From Hymenobacter telluris (GTDB lineage Bacteria > Bacteroidota > Bacteroidia > Cytophagales > Hymenobacteraceae), in contig NZ_JAFLQZ010000020.1 in the NCBI RefSeq assembly GCF_017313265.1, positions 31,104 through 95,103 on the forward strand: a stretch of DNA of 64,000 bases, given 5' to 3'. The number at the start of each line of letters is the position of its first letter. Within the stretch, counting starts at the first letter, position 1. Below the pieces are notes generated by a model. The model made no database searches, was not told where the DNA came from, and was given only the letters and a program-made list of their open reading frames with translations. Positions 10,801 through 18,696 of the stretch are shown here, one piece after another. Made by a program: the position numbers and the translations under genes.

Positions 10801-11237
10801 GTACAGCTGCCGTCGGCGTGTTCTTCCAACCGGAAATCCACGGGGTCAAACGTGCTGGGGCGGTGGTGCTGGGGCCAGTTGAACTCGATGCCGCCCGAAA
10901 TCCAGGGCCCGGTCAGGCCGACCAGCGCGGGCTTAATCACCTGGTTGTAGTACACGAAATGGCGTTGCCTGAGCTTGTCGTAGGCCATCTGTACCCGCCC
11001 GCCCAGTTCGGGCAGAATCATGATTTTCAGGTACTTGTTTTCCAGAAACAGGCCGATGTAGTTACGGTCCTGCTTCTCGTCGTAAATCTTGTCGATGACC
11101 GGGTGCGGGTACACGGCGCCGCTGCTGCCCTGGTACACCCGCTTCTCGAAGAACATCGGGTTTTTATCGGGCTTCCCTACTGCGTAGGTGGGAATGCTCA
11201 CCGTTTCCTGCCACACAGATACCGTTGGAGTGCGCAT
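7884..11237 (-). CDS. DUF5107 domain protein with C-terminal TPR repeats
   Basis: A 1117-residue protein without a signal peptide, so probably cytoplasmic. Residues about 45-340 are the DUF5107 domain (ILPELGGRVQMAYDK, GPWISGGIEFNWPQHH), which looks like a mutarotase-type beta-sandwich. From about 500 to 1050 there are many tetratricopeptide repeats (YNLGLSLKYQNRVDEAY, AWRNLGIAYFNKRN, LMELAQLYRRLNRT), giving a superhelical scaffold. DUF5107 proteins recur in Bacteroidota and Actinobacteria sugar-utilisation operons, but the function is not established here. It lies 37 bases after the MFS sugar porter and 4 bases before the GH35 gene. An aldose mutarotase-like role on the imported sugar is an inference from fold resemblance and context only. 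Confidence 0.85.
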   Translation of the reverse strand: MRTPTVSVWQETVSIPTYAVGKPDKNPMFFEKRVYQGSSGAVYPHPVIDKIYDEKQDRNYIGLFLENKYLKIMILPELGGRVQMAYDKLRQRHFVYYNQVIKPALVGLTGPWISGGIEFNWPQHHRPSTFDPVDFRLEEHADGSCTVWVNEVERMFGTKGLTGFTLHPDRAYLEIKAQLYNRTPLPQTFLWWANPAVRVNDDYQSVFPPDVNAVFDHGKRDVSTFPIATGTYYKVDYAPGTDISRYRNIPVPTSYMAIHSDYDFVGGYEHDTQAGLLHVANHHVSPGKKQWTWGHGDFGQAWDRNLTDEDGPYIELMTGMFTDNQPDFTWLMPYEEKSFTQYFLPYQALGVVKNATKDVLVNVEAVGATEVEVKVFVTSAQPGCRVQLLLAGQAVLDETHDLAPEQSFAHRVTLPAGTTEQDWLLLIQDTHGVELLRYAPAANKQNEVPQPAKPALEPAAVENNEQLFLTGQHLEQYRHATYSPVPYYEEALRRDPQDARNNNALGGWYLRRGQFAKSELYFRQAIATLTQRNPNPYDGEAYYNLGLSLKYQNRVDEAYNAFFKATWSSAWQDAAYFAVAQLDMARGHYALALEHINWALDRNARSSKAYVVKAAALRLLGRTSEALATGTEALRRDGFNLGALLEQALTYRLSNDAAAQTCISQVQTLARGNAHTLIEYALDHGAMGRYDEAVQLLTIARYFAASDPLAAYHLARFRQLQGDASQALVAARQGAATPASRYFPNRLEDIAALQLATSLNPTDAQAPYLLGNLWYDKRQYDEAIAAWELATVRAPAFPTAWRNLGIAYFNKRNQPEQALACFEKAFALDPTDARVLMELAQLYRRLNRTLPEQLALLETHLPQVEFRDDLYLERVALYNQLNQPERAYQLLMSRQFHPWEGGEGKVSGEYLRSLTELAKADLHAGRPANAVARLTQALAPSYPRNLGEGKLPGAPENELHYWLGCAYEALGQPEAARAAWQHATTGNSKPAAALFYNDAQPDQIFYQGLAWEQLGNMEQGQIIFNGLLHYGQQHLEDDVKLDYFAVSLPDLLIFEDNLSQRNALHCRYLIGLGYLGLHHLPEAEAALTTVLTQDQRHAGAHTHLQLLRRPFPAFLST

Positions 11238-11274
11238 AGAGGCTCGTTGCTGGTTAGCGGTTCAGAAGTAAGAA

Positions 11275-12642
11275 TTAGTGCCGGGCGAAGGAGCCTTCCA
11301 ATTGTTCCAGGGTCTGGCCCTTGGTTTCCTGCACGTTGGCCCGCACGAAGAAGAAGCCCAGCAGGCAAATGCCCGCGTAGAGGTAAAAGGGCCCGTAGGT
11401 GCCAATGGCCTGAGCCAGCACAGGAAACGTGAACACCAGCACAAAATAGGCCCCCCACAAGGCCACCGTGGCTACTGAAGAGGCCACGCCCCGGATGCGG
11501 GTCGGGAAAATCTCGGAAATCACCACCCACGTCACCGGGGCCAACGACAGCCCGTAGGTGCCAATAGCGGCCAGCACCACCCCCGATACCAGCCCCGGCG
11601 CGGCGTGGCGTTGCAGCAAAAACGCCAACACCAGGTACAGCACCGCCAGCCCCAGAGAGCCAAACAGCAGCAACGGCCGCCGCCCCAGCCTATCCACCAA
11701 AAACATGGCCACCAGCGTAAATCCCAGGTTGACCACCCCGATGCCAATGGTTTCGAGTAGCTGCCGGTTGAGGTCGGCGCCCACCGCCGCGAAGATGGTG
11801 GAGGTGTAATTGAACACCACGTTGATGCCGCAGAACTGCTGAAACACGGCCAGCGCCACGCCCACCACCACCGCCGGCCGCACATCCATGCTCAGCACAT
11901 CCCGAAACCGGGCCCGGGGCTCCTTGTCTACCGGGGCGCTCAAGCCCACCAGCGTCGTCTCAACAAAGGCTGCGTTGCCAATCTTGCGCAGTACGGCCTC
12001 TGCCTGGGGCAACCGCCCAGCTTGCGCCAGCCAGCGGGGGCTTTCGGGCAGCCACATCACCCCCAGCAGAAACAGCCCGGCCGGTACTGCCCCCAGCCCA
12101 AACATCCAGCGCCAAGCATCGGGGCCGGTATCAGCCAGGAAGTAGTTCACGAGGTTGGTTACCAGAATGCCGATGACGATGGTGAGCTGGTTGATGGCCA
12201 CGTTGCGGCCCCGCACCGCCGCCGGCGATACTTCGGCAATGTAGAGCGGGCTCAGCATGGAAGCCATTCCGACCCCGATGCCGGCGGCAAAACGCGCCAC
12301 CACAAACAACCCCAGGCCTGGCGCTACCGCCATGCCCACCGACGAAACCAGAAAGATGCCCGCCGCCAGCAGCAGCCCCGGCCGCCGCCCGTAGCGGTCT
12401 GCAAGCTGGCCGGCTACCAAGCAGCCCGCCATGCAGCCCAGCGCCAACGAGCCAGTAAGAAAGCCTTCCCACCACGCGGTAAGCCCGAATTGCTGGCGCA
12501 GAAAAGGCAAGGCCCCGGAAATTACCGCAAAATCGAACCCAAACAGGTAGCCTCCCAGCGCCGCAATGAAGGCAATACCAACGATGTAAGTGGATTGAAC
12601 AACTACGGGGGAAGCGGCAAACTCAGGTGGGCGGGAAGCCAT
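11275..12642 (-). CDS. Sugar porter family MFS transporter
   Basis: A 455-residue inner-membrane transporter with about 12 hydrophobic segments. Sugar porter signatures are visible: DRYGRRPGLLLAAG after TM2, LPESPRWLAQAGR before the central loop, and VDRLGRRPLLL in the second half. The family imports monosaccharides with protons or by facilitated diffusion. It is the first gene of the minus-strand operon with DUF5107-TPR, GH35 and GH2, and faces a divergent AraC regulator across 215 bases, so it is the likely importer of the sugar freed by the two hydrolases. The ATG start is complementary to 12640-12642. Substrate specificity (galactose, glucose, xylose or arabinose) cannot be read with confidence. 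Confidence 0.92.
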   Translation of the reverse strand: MASRPPEFAASPVVVQSTYIVGIAFIAALGGYLFGFDFAVISGALPFLRQQFGLTAWWEGFLTGSLALGCMAGCLVAGQLADRYGRRPGLLLAAGIFLVSSVGMAVAPGLGLFVVARFAAGIGVGMASMLSPLYIAEVSPAAVRGRNVAINQLTIVIGILVTNLVNYFLADTGPDAWRWMFGLGAVPAGLFLLGVMWLPESPRWLAQAGRLPQAEAVLRKIGNAAFVETTLVGLSAPVDKEPRARFRDVLSMDVRPAVVVGVALAVFQQFCGINVVFNYTSTIFAAVGADLNRQLLETIGIGVVNLGFTLVAMFLVDRLGRRPLLLFGSLGLAVLYLVLAFLLQRHAAPGLVSGVVLAAIGTYGLSLAPVTWVVISEIFPTRIRGVASSVATVALWGAYFVLVFTFPVLAQAIGTYGPFYLYAGICLLGFFFVRANVQETKGQTLEQLEGSFARH

Positions 12643-12857
12643 GGGCGCGGGTGGGAGTAGGTGGTGAAAGGGCTGCTAGCAGAAAGCAGGAGCGTTCCAC
12701 CGCGGCCCGGCGCAGTACAGGAGGGGGGGGCGCAACCGACAAGCAATTGCAAAGCATCCTCTACAAAGATGAGCAGCTATCAATCGGTTGAAAATGGCTT
12801 TTCCAACGAAAAGATGGACGATACAACTTGTAAGCAGGCGCGCTACCTTTCGCACTT

Positions 12858-13730
12858 ATGAAAGACGGATTCCACGGCCAGCGTAGCTACCGCCTGCCGG
12901 TACCCTTGCTGCACGAAGCGGCGGCTCACCCTCTGTGCCAGGGCCTGCACCTCACCGATATCGGCTTTTATCCGGTAGCCAAGGCTCATAAGCGCACCCG
13001 GCGGACGGGCAGTGCACAATACATTCTGCTGTACTGCGTGCAAGGCAGCGGCTGGTACCAACTCAACCAAGCTGAAAAATACACCTTGCGGGCGGGCCAA
13101 TGGATTATTCTGCCGGCGCACGTACCTCACAAGTATGCCGCCGACGAAACCACACCCTGGACTATCTACTGGCTGCACTTCACCGGTACCCAGGCCGCGG
13201 CCCTCTACACCTACCTAATGGAGCATACTCCCGCAGGGCCCGCCACTGTGCTACCCACCGACGAGCGGTTCCAACTGTTCGAGGAACTCTTTTCGCAGCT
13301 CACTTTATCGGCTACCCTGGCCGGCGTGGTGCAGGCCAGTGCCCGCTTGCCTCACTTTCTGCTGGCGCTATTGCCCTCGGCCACCCACCCGGCACAACTT
13401 TCGCCCGCGGCGCATAGCATTGCCCACTCCATTCGGTTCATGCGTGAGCACCTGGCCCGCAGTTTCACCGTGGCGGAGCTGGCGGCGCAAGCGGGGTTGT
13501 CGGCCTCGTATTATTCGGCCGTGTTCAGGGCGCAGACGGGCCGTTCGCCCATCGTGTTTTTCAATTTCCTGAAAATGCAGGAAGCCTGTCAGCAGCTCGC
13601 CTACAGCAAGTTGCGCATCAAGGAAGTAGCCGGCCAACTAGGCTTCGACGACGTGTACTACTTTTCCCGCGTGTTCACGAAGCTGATGGGCTTATCGCCC
13701 CGGCAGTTCCGGCAGGCAGACCGGGGGTAA
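12858..13730 (+). CDS. AraC family transcriptional regulator with cupin sensor domain
   Basis: A 290-residue regulator. The N-terminal half is a cupin-like sugar-sensing domain (QYILLYCVQGSGWYQLN, LRAGQWIILPAHVPHKY, TIYWLHFTG). The C-terminal 100 residues carry two helix-turn-helix units of the AraC type (FTVAELAAQAGLSASYYS, KEVAGQLGFDDVYYFSRVF, ending MGLSPRQFRQ). It is divergent from the MFS-DUF5107-GH35-GH2 operon and is its most likely regulator, probably activating it when the released sugar binds the cupin. A near match to the Bacteroidota -7 box (TACCTTTC) ends only 6 bases before the ATG, which would mean an almost leaderless message; this is weak because no -33 box is well placed. 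Confidence 0.93.
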   Translation: MKDGFHGQRSYRLPVPLLHEAAAHPLCQGLHLTDIGFYPVAKAHKRTRRTGSAQYILLYCVQGSGWYQLNQAEKYTLRAGQWIILPAHVPHKYAADETTPWTIYWLHFTGTQAAALYTYLMEHTPAGPATVLPTDERFQLFEELFSQLTLSATLAGVVQASARLPHFLLALLPSATHPAQLSPAAHSIAHSIRFMREHLARSFTVAELAAQAGLSASYYSAVFRAQTGRSPIVFFNFLKMQEACQQLAYSKLRIKEVAGQLGFDDVYYFSRVFTKLMGLSPRQFRQADRG

Positions 13731-14062
13731 TGCAGCAACTGAGCGGCTGGTCGGCGGTAGTTGCAACGTGTGCCTGGGGGTGGGTGATGTTGCGCTCCGG
13801 GCGCGGGTGGTACCTCACAAGCTGGCCCCCCAATGGCATTGGGGGCTACAAGTGAGCGGGCCTACGATGCCGTGGCTGCGTTTACCACTGCCGCGAGTAG
13901 GAAGCAGCTGCTAAAGCCTGGGGAATGGAGCAGCCGTGAGTGGCCCTGAAGGAGGAATGATAGCAGTTTATAGCCCGCTTTCGTACAAGCAGGTAGAGTT
14001 GATGTAGCGCGGCAGCAGTCCGCTGTCCGTCTGCTGCCGCCATTCTTATTTTCCTCGTCTTG
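13731..14062. other. Intergenic stretch with one hairpin
   Basis: No convincing gene; an 84-codon minus-strand frame here shows no recognisable features. The one visible structure is a stem-loop at about 13825-13851 (stem CCCCCAAT with ATTGGGGG, loop GGC). It has no T-run, so it could be a terminator-like or repeat-derived hairpin after the AraC gene. Confidence 0.4.
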
Positions 14063-14485
14063 ATGGTTACGTCCGTGGCAATTCCGGTGGGCTCCTTTAA
14101 AAACGAAGCGGCTCATCTTTCAATTCATCCTGCTGGCTTTCTTCACCTGACTTGGTTGCCAGGATCAGCCTCGGGTGCTGCTACGCGCGCAGTATTTGAG
14201 TACATCTTACACGCGCTGCACGCCCTCGGCTACAGCAAAGTGCTCAGCGACCAACGCCAGATGGTTCCTCCCTCCAACGAAGACACGGCGTGGTACGTGC
14301 TTGATTGGTTGCCCCGCGCCGCAGAGCAAGGCTACCGGTACGGAGCCTTGGTGAGTGCCAACCACTTATTTGCGCGCTTAGCCCTGCACAGCATCAGCCA
14401 GCAGGCCATGCGGCAATCCACTTTGGTGTACCAGCACTTCGACCGGGAGGACGTAGCCATCGATTGGTTGCTGGCTCAGCAATAG
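14063..14485 (+). CDS. Small STAS/SEC14-like hypothetical protein (paralogue 1)
   Basis: A 140-residue cytoplasmic protein without signal peptide or membrane segment; the ATG at 14063 follows a TTG. It resembles the short SpoIIAA/STAS-like proteins that are numerous in Hymenobacter-type genomes and often labelled STAS/SEC14 domain proteins. The shared pattern is an N-terminal beta part (LSIHPAGFLHLTWLPG), a central VLSDQR, then WLPRAAEQG, and a C-terminal ED.AIDWLLAQQ. The same pattern recurs in the protein at 27118-27534. The phosphorylatable serine of true anti-sigma antagonists is not obvious. Function unknown; a single-gene unit. The gene call is fairly safe; the fold assignment is moderate. 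Confidence 0.65.
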   Translation: MVTSVAIPVGSFKNEAAHLSIHPAGFLHLTWLPGSASGAATRAVFEYILHALHALGYSKVLSDQRQMVPPSNEDTAWYVLDWLPRAAEQGYRYGALVSANHLFARLALHSISQQAMRQSTLVYQHFDREDVAIDWLLAQQ

Positions 14486-14652
14486 GCAACGCTCCGTCGA
14501 TGAAGATGTTCTAGCAGCAGCGCCCACAGGTTGCGGCTGGTAGCAGCGCTGGTCAACGGGCACTGGCAGCTGAATGTGCGGCCTTACCACCTCTCAGATG
14601 CAGTATTAGCGCTGCGGCTGAGGCATGTCTTATTTGCTAGAATGCTCAGCCA

Positions 14653-15282
14653 TTAACTGACAGCCTTGCCCTCGTGCTCGGTGATGCGGCCTTGCATGGT
14701 GAGGATAGCCTGCGCGGCGGCCGTTTCCGACATGGTAGGTAGTGCGGCTAGGGCGGCTACCCGTTGTTTTTCGGTGAAGGCATCATGGGCCAGCAGGCGG
14801 GTTATTTCTGCTTGCTGGCTACCTGTTGCGGCGGCGGCAGCTTCGGGGCGGGCTGCAACTTGCGGTGCTACCTCACCTTCGGGCTTTGCAGCTTTATTGC
14901 GTTCGGCGCGGCTTTCGGCTTTGCGTACTTCATCGGCGCTGGCAATACCCGACTCAATGCCGATGCCCGCCATTGCCAGCGCGCGCCCCACGGCGCTGGT
15001 TTCGGCGTTTTCCAAGGCACTGGTGTTGTTGACGGCTCCATATTTCTCACTCTCCAGCTCCTGCGCCAAGCCGGTATAGGTGTTGGTGGCACCGTTTTGG
15101 GTGAGCGTGAGCGTGGCCTTCACCACCCACATCTTGCGCGAGGCAAAGTAGCGGTAATCGGTTTCGATGCTGTATTCGCCTTCGAAATGGTGGGCCAGAT
15201 AAAGGAGGCGGTCTTTCACCTCCACGTATTGTTTCCCGCCTTTGGTGGCAACTGTCTTAAACGTGTGCGTGGTGTGCTTCAT
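14653..15282 (-). CDS. ERF-like (phage single-strand annealing type) protein
   Basis: About 209 residues from the ATG complementary to 15280-15282; the frame extends further upstream but without coding character. The N-terminal 120 residues contain a block typical of phage and prophage ERF-like recombination proteins: VKATLTLTQNG, then SALENAETSAVGRALAMAG and GIESGIASADEVRKAE. The C-terminal part is alanine-rich and low complexity, then helical (QQAEITRLLAHDAF, RVAALAALPTMSE). ERF proteins anneal single-stranded DNA during phage replication and recombination. No integrase, SSB or structural phage genes are adjacent, so this may be a domesticated or relic phage gene. The assignment rests on motif memory and is moderate. 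Confidence 0.6.
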   Translation of the reverse strand: MKHTTHTFKTVATKGGKQYVEVKDRLLYLAHHFEGEYSIETDYRYFASRKMWVVKATLTLTQNGATNTYTGLAQELESEKYGAVNNTSALENAETSAVGRALAMAGIGIESGIASADEVRKAESRAERNKAAKPEGEVAPQVAARPEAAAAATGSQQAEITRLLAHDAFTEKQRVAALAALPTMSETAAAQAILTMQGRITEHEGKAVS

Positions 15283-15730
15283 AACGGCAAGTAAGCAAGC
15301 GGAAAGAGAATAGAACAGCCCGCGAACAGTGCTAAGGCCGGAACGAGAACAAACCCAGATTGTCCAGAGAAAATACTTGGGGCTTCTTATACGGCTTTGG
15401 CCTTTCAGGTGGCCTTCTATTGCATCAATCGGCCGCCCGCAATGCATGAAACAAGGGCCGTACAGCCGGCGCCGTGGGGAAACGCTTTATCAATAAAGGC
15501 AATAAGAAGGAGTAAGGTGAGCCAGATAGCCATCAGTGTTGCAGCAGCTAGCCTTTGTGCTAAACCTTGAGCGCCGGATAGGTTCTCTGGCCACCTGTTC
15601 GGGCCTTTTGTTGGCCGCTTGCACCAGCCCCGGAAAACAATGCCAATGGAACCTGCCAGCGGCTTATTACCCGTTGCAATAAAACAACTACTATTGCTTT
15701 TCTTGTCTTAGCACCCACTTTCCCTCAACG
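15283..15730. other. Intergenic region upstream of the M16 peptidase
   Basis: Divergent spacer between the ERF-like gene and the M16 peptidase. I see no further gene. The last 60 bases before 15731 are AT-richer and probably hold the M16 promoter; TACTATTG at about 15691 is one mismatch from the Bacteroidota -7 box, but no suitable -33 box stands out. Confidence 0.35.
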
Positions 15731-18583
15731 ATGCGTCAGACCACTAAGCTTGCAGCTTTGTTACTTGCAGCTGCTTCATTTACATCAGCTTACGGCCAAA
15801 CCACCAAGAAGCCTGCTGCGGCAACCAAGGCCAACTCGTTTGCCTTGCCGTACGAAAAGTTTACGCTGGAAAATGGCTTGGAGGTGGTGCTGCACGAAGA
15901 CCACTCCGACCCGATTGTGGCTTTTGCCACCGTCATGCACGTGGGTTCCAACCGCGAAAAACCAGGCAAAACCGGCTTTGCCCATTTCTTCGAGCACATG
16001 TCGTTCAACGACTCGGAGAATGCCCCGGTGGGCGCCAACCGCAAGCTCATTGAGGAGTGGGGCGGGCAGCGCAACGGCAGCACCTGGAACGATGGCACGC
16101 AGTACTACGAAGTGGTACCCAAGGATGCCTTCGACAAAATCATGTGGATCGACTCCGACCGGCTCGGCTACATGATTAAAACCGTGACGGCCGAAGCCTT
16201 GGCCCGCGAGATTCAGGTGGTGAAAAACGAGAAGCGCCAGAACTACGACAACGTGGCCTACGGCTTCACTAACGAAGTGCTGCGCAAAAACCTCTACCCC
16301 GCCGACCACCCCTACAACTGGACGGTAATTGGCTCGCTGCCGGATTTGCAGGCCGCTACCCTGGCCGACGTGCAGGAGTTCTACCACCAGTACTACGGCC
16401 CCAACAACGCCACGCTGGTAATTGCCGGCGACATCAACATTGCCGAAACCAAGGCCAAAGTGCAGCGTTGGTTCGGGGAGATTAAGAAAGGGCCGGCCGT
16501 TAAGCCGCTCGCGCCCCGGCCGGCCGGCCTCACCCAAACCAAGTCGCTGTACCTGGAAGACAACTTTGCCCGCCTGCCGCAGTTGCAGCTGGTGTTTCCC
16601 AGCATTCAGGAATACCACCGCGACACTTACGCCTTGGAGGTGCTGAGCCAGCTGCTGGCCGGCAACCGTACGTCGCCGCTGTACAAGGTGATTGTGGAAG
16701 AGCAAAAGCTGGCCCCCAACGTGGGGGCGTATCAATACAGCAGCGAGCTGGCGGGCGAGTTCATTCTTCAGGTGCGCGCCAACCCCAATACCAGTTTGCA
16801 GCAGGTGCACAGTGCCATCCAGGAAGGCCTCAAGCGGTTTGAAACCCAGGGCTTTTCCGATACCGAACTAGCCCGCATCCGGGCCAAAATTGAAACCGAC
16901 TTGTACTCCGGCGTGGAATCGGTGCTGAGCAAAGCCCTACAAATGGGCCGCGACAACGAGTTTGGCAACGACCCGGCCTACATCACCAAAGCCGCAAAGC
17001 TGGCCCAGGCCGTGACGCGGGCCGACGTGATGCGGGTGTACAACCAGTACCTGAAAGGCAAACCCTATGTGATGACCAGCGTGGTGCCCAAGGGCCAGCA
17101 AAACCTGATAGTGCAGGGCGCGCAGTTGGCTTCGGTGTACCAGGAAAAAGTGGTTGCCGGGGTGCAGAACGAGGATGTAGGACAGGGCAAGGAGGCCGTG
17201 TTTGAAAAAACCGTCACCAAATACGACCGTTCCGAGCCGCCCTTCCTAGCAACGCCACTATTCAAGGTGCCGGCCATTTGGAATACCTCGCTGGCCAACG
17301 GCCTGAAAGTGTACGGCATCGATAACCGCGAAATTCCGCTCGTCTCGTTTGATGTAACGATTCCGGGTGGTCATTACCTGGACCCACTGGCCAAGGCGGG
17401 TACCGCTTCTTTGATGGCGCAGATGCTTACGCAGGGTACCGCCAGTAAAACCCCCGCCCAGCTGGAAGAAGCCATTGACTTGCTGGGAGCTACCATTTCG
17501 GTGAACAGCACCAACGAAGAAATCCGGGTGCAGGCCCGCTGCCTGGCCCGCAATTTTGCGCCCACCCTGGCGCTGGTGCAGGAAATGCTGCTACAGCCCC
17601 GCTGGGACGCCGCTGAGTTTGCGCGCCTGAAAAGCTCGTTGGCCACCAACCTGAAAGGGCAGGAAGCCAACGCAGCGTACGTAGCCAACCAGAACTTTCT
17701 CAAGCTGCTGTACGGCCCCAACCACATCCTCGGCACCCCAGGTAGTGGCACGCTGGAAACCACGGCCGGCATCACGCTGGACGATTTGAAAACCTACTAC
17801 AACACCAACATCTCGCCTTCCGGGGCGGCCGTGCACGTGGTAGGCGCCATCGACCAGAACACGGTGGCGGCGGCGCTAAAGCCCTTGGAAACCAAGTGGG
17901 CCGCCAAAACCGTGGCTATGCCCAAGCAAACCATTCCAAGCCAAACCCTCGGCGGCAACGTGTATTTCATTGATGTGCCCGACGCCAAGCAGTCCGTGCT
18001 GTACATTGGCAAGCTGGCGCTGAGCGGCACCGACCCCGACCTGAGCAAAGCCACGTTTGCCAATACCTTGCTCGGGGCCGGCTCTAGCGGGCGCCTGACC
18101 CAGCTGCTGCGCATCCAGAAAGGCTACACGTACGGGGCGTATTCAACGGTGCAGGAACAAAAGGAAATGGCCCCGTTTGTGGTTTCAACGAGCGTGCGGG
18201 CCAACGCCACCGGCGCCTCGTTGCAGCTCATTCGGGAGCTACTAACCAACTACGGCCCTACCTTCAGTGCAGTGGACGCAGAAACTGCCAAAAGCAAAAT
18301 CATGAAGAGCAACACCTTGGTTTACGAAAGCCAGGGCGCCAAGCTGGGCATCCTGCGCCGCATCAGTAAGTTCAACAAGTCGCCGAAGTTTCTGGAGGAC
18401 GACCAGCAGCAGCTGATGCAGATGAGCGTGGCCGATTTCCAAGCTACCATTGGCAAGTATATGCCGGAAAACGAGCTGGTGTACGTGGTAGTAGGCGACA
18501 AAGCCACGCAGTACGAAGAGGTAAAGAAGTTTGCTCCCGGCAGAGTGACCTTGCTGGACGCTACGGGCAAGCCGATAAAGTAG
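15731..18583 (+). CDS. M16 family zinc metallopeptidase, duplicated domains
   Basis: A 950-residue pitrilysin/insulinase-type peptidase, exported by a signal peptide at about 1-22. The inverted zinc motif HxxEH is at His85-Glu88-His89 (HFFEHMSF), with the third ligand at Glu167 (VVKNEKRQNY), the usual distance. The N-terminal half is a full M16 module; the second half (from about 520, TSLANGLKVYGIDNREIPLV) is an inactive-type module lacking HxxEH, with the final region SSGRLTQLLRIQKGYTYG. Two fused halves in one chain match the periplasmic M16 peptidases of Bacteroidota that degrade peptides. It is convergent with the SusD/SusC pair across a perfect hairpin, so it may digest peptides taken up nearby. 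Confidence 0.93.
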   Translation: MRQTTKLAALLLAAASFTSAYGQTTKKPAAATKANSFALPYEKFTLENGLEVVLHEDHSDPIVAFATVMHVGSNREKPGKTGFAHFFEHMSFNDSENAPVGANRKLIEEWGGQRNGSTWNDGTQYYEVVPKDAFDKIMWIDSDRLGYMIKTVTAEALAREIQVVKNEKRQNYDNVAYGFTNEVLRKNLYPADHPYNWTVIGSLPDLQAATLADVQEFYHQYYGPNNATLVIAGDINIAETKAKVQRWFGEIKKGPAVKPLAPRPAGLTQTKSLYLEDNFARLPQLQLVFPSIQEYHRDTYALEVLSQLLAGNRTSPLYKVIVEEQKLAPNVGAYQYSSELAGEFILQVRANPNTSLQQVHSAIQEGLKRFETQGFSDTELARIRAKIETDLYSGVESVLSKALQMGRDNEFGNDPAYITKAAKLAQAVTRADVMRVYNQYLKGKPYVMTSVVPKGQQNLIVQGAQLASVYQEKVVAGVQNEDVGQGKEAVFEKTVTKYDRSEPPFLATPLFKVPAIWNTSLANGLKVYGIDNREIPLVSFDVTIPGGHYLDPLAKAGTASLMAQMLTQGTASKTPAQLEEAIDLLGATISVNSTNEEIRVQARCLARNFAPTLALVQEMLLQPRWDAAEFARLKSSLATNLKGQEANAAYVANQNFLKLLYGPNHILGTPGSGTLETTAGITLDDLKTYYNTNISPSGAAVHVVGAIDQNTVAAALKPLETKWAAKTVAMPKQTIPSQTLGGNVYFIDVPDAKQSVLYIGKLALSGTDPDLSKATFANTLLGAGSSGRLTQLLRIQKGYTYGAYSTVQEQKEMAPFVVSTSVRANATGASLQLIRELLTNYGPTFSAVDAETAKSKIMKSNTLVYESQGAKLGILRRISKFNKSPKFLEDDQQQLMQMSVADFQATIGKYMPENELVYVVVGDKATQYEEVKKFAPGRVTLLDATGKPIK

Positions 18584-18600
18584 CGCTAGAAGTATCAGTG

Positions 18601-18642
18601 GACATGAAAAGAGCCGCTCCTTGGAGCGGCTCTTTTCATGTC
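18601..18642. terminator. Perfect bidirectional terminator hairpin
   Basis: A 20-base perfect inverted repeat (18601-18620 with 18623-18642) and a 2-base loop lies between the convergent M16 and SusD genes. The stem has a GC-rich core (GAGCCGCTCC) flanked by A-runs that become T-runs on either strand (CTCTTTTC), so it can end transcription both ways. Confidence 0.85.
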
Positions 18643-18696
18643 CACTGGGAGCGTGAATACACTACTTCAGGATATTCAGCCCCAGACAACGCATTG

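Noticed and set aside
13862..14116. 84-codon minus-strand ORF
   Set aside because: Cys/Ser-rich product without recognisable motifs, overlapping the start of the plus-strand STAS-like gene.
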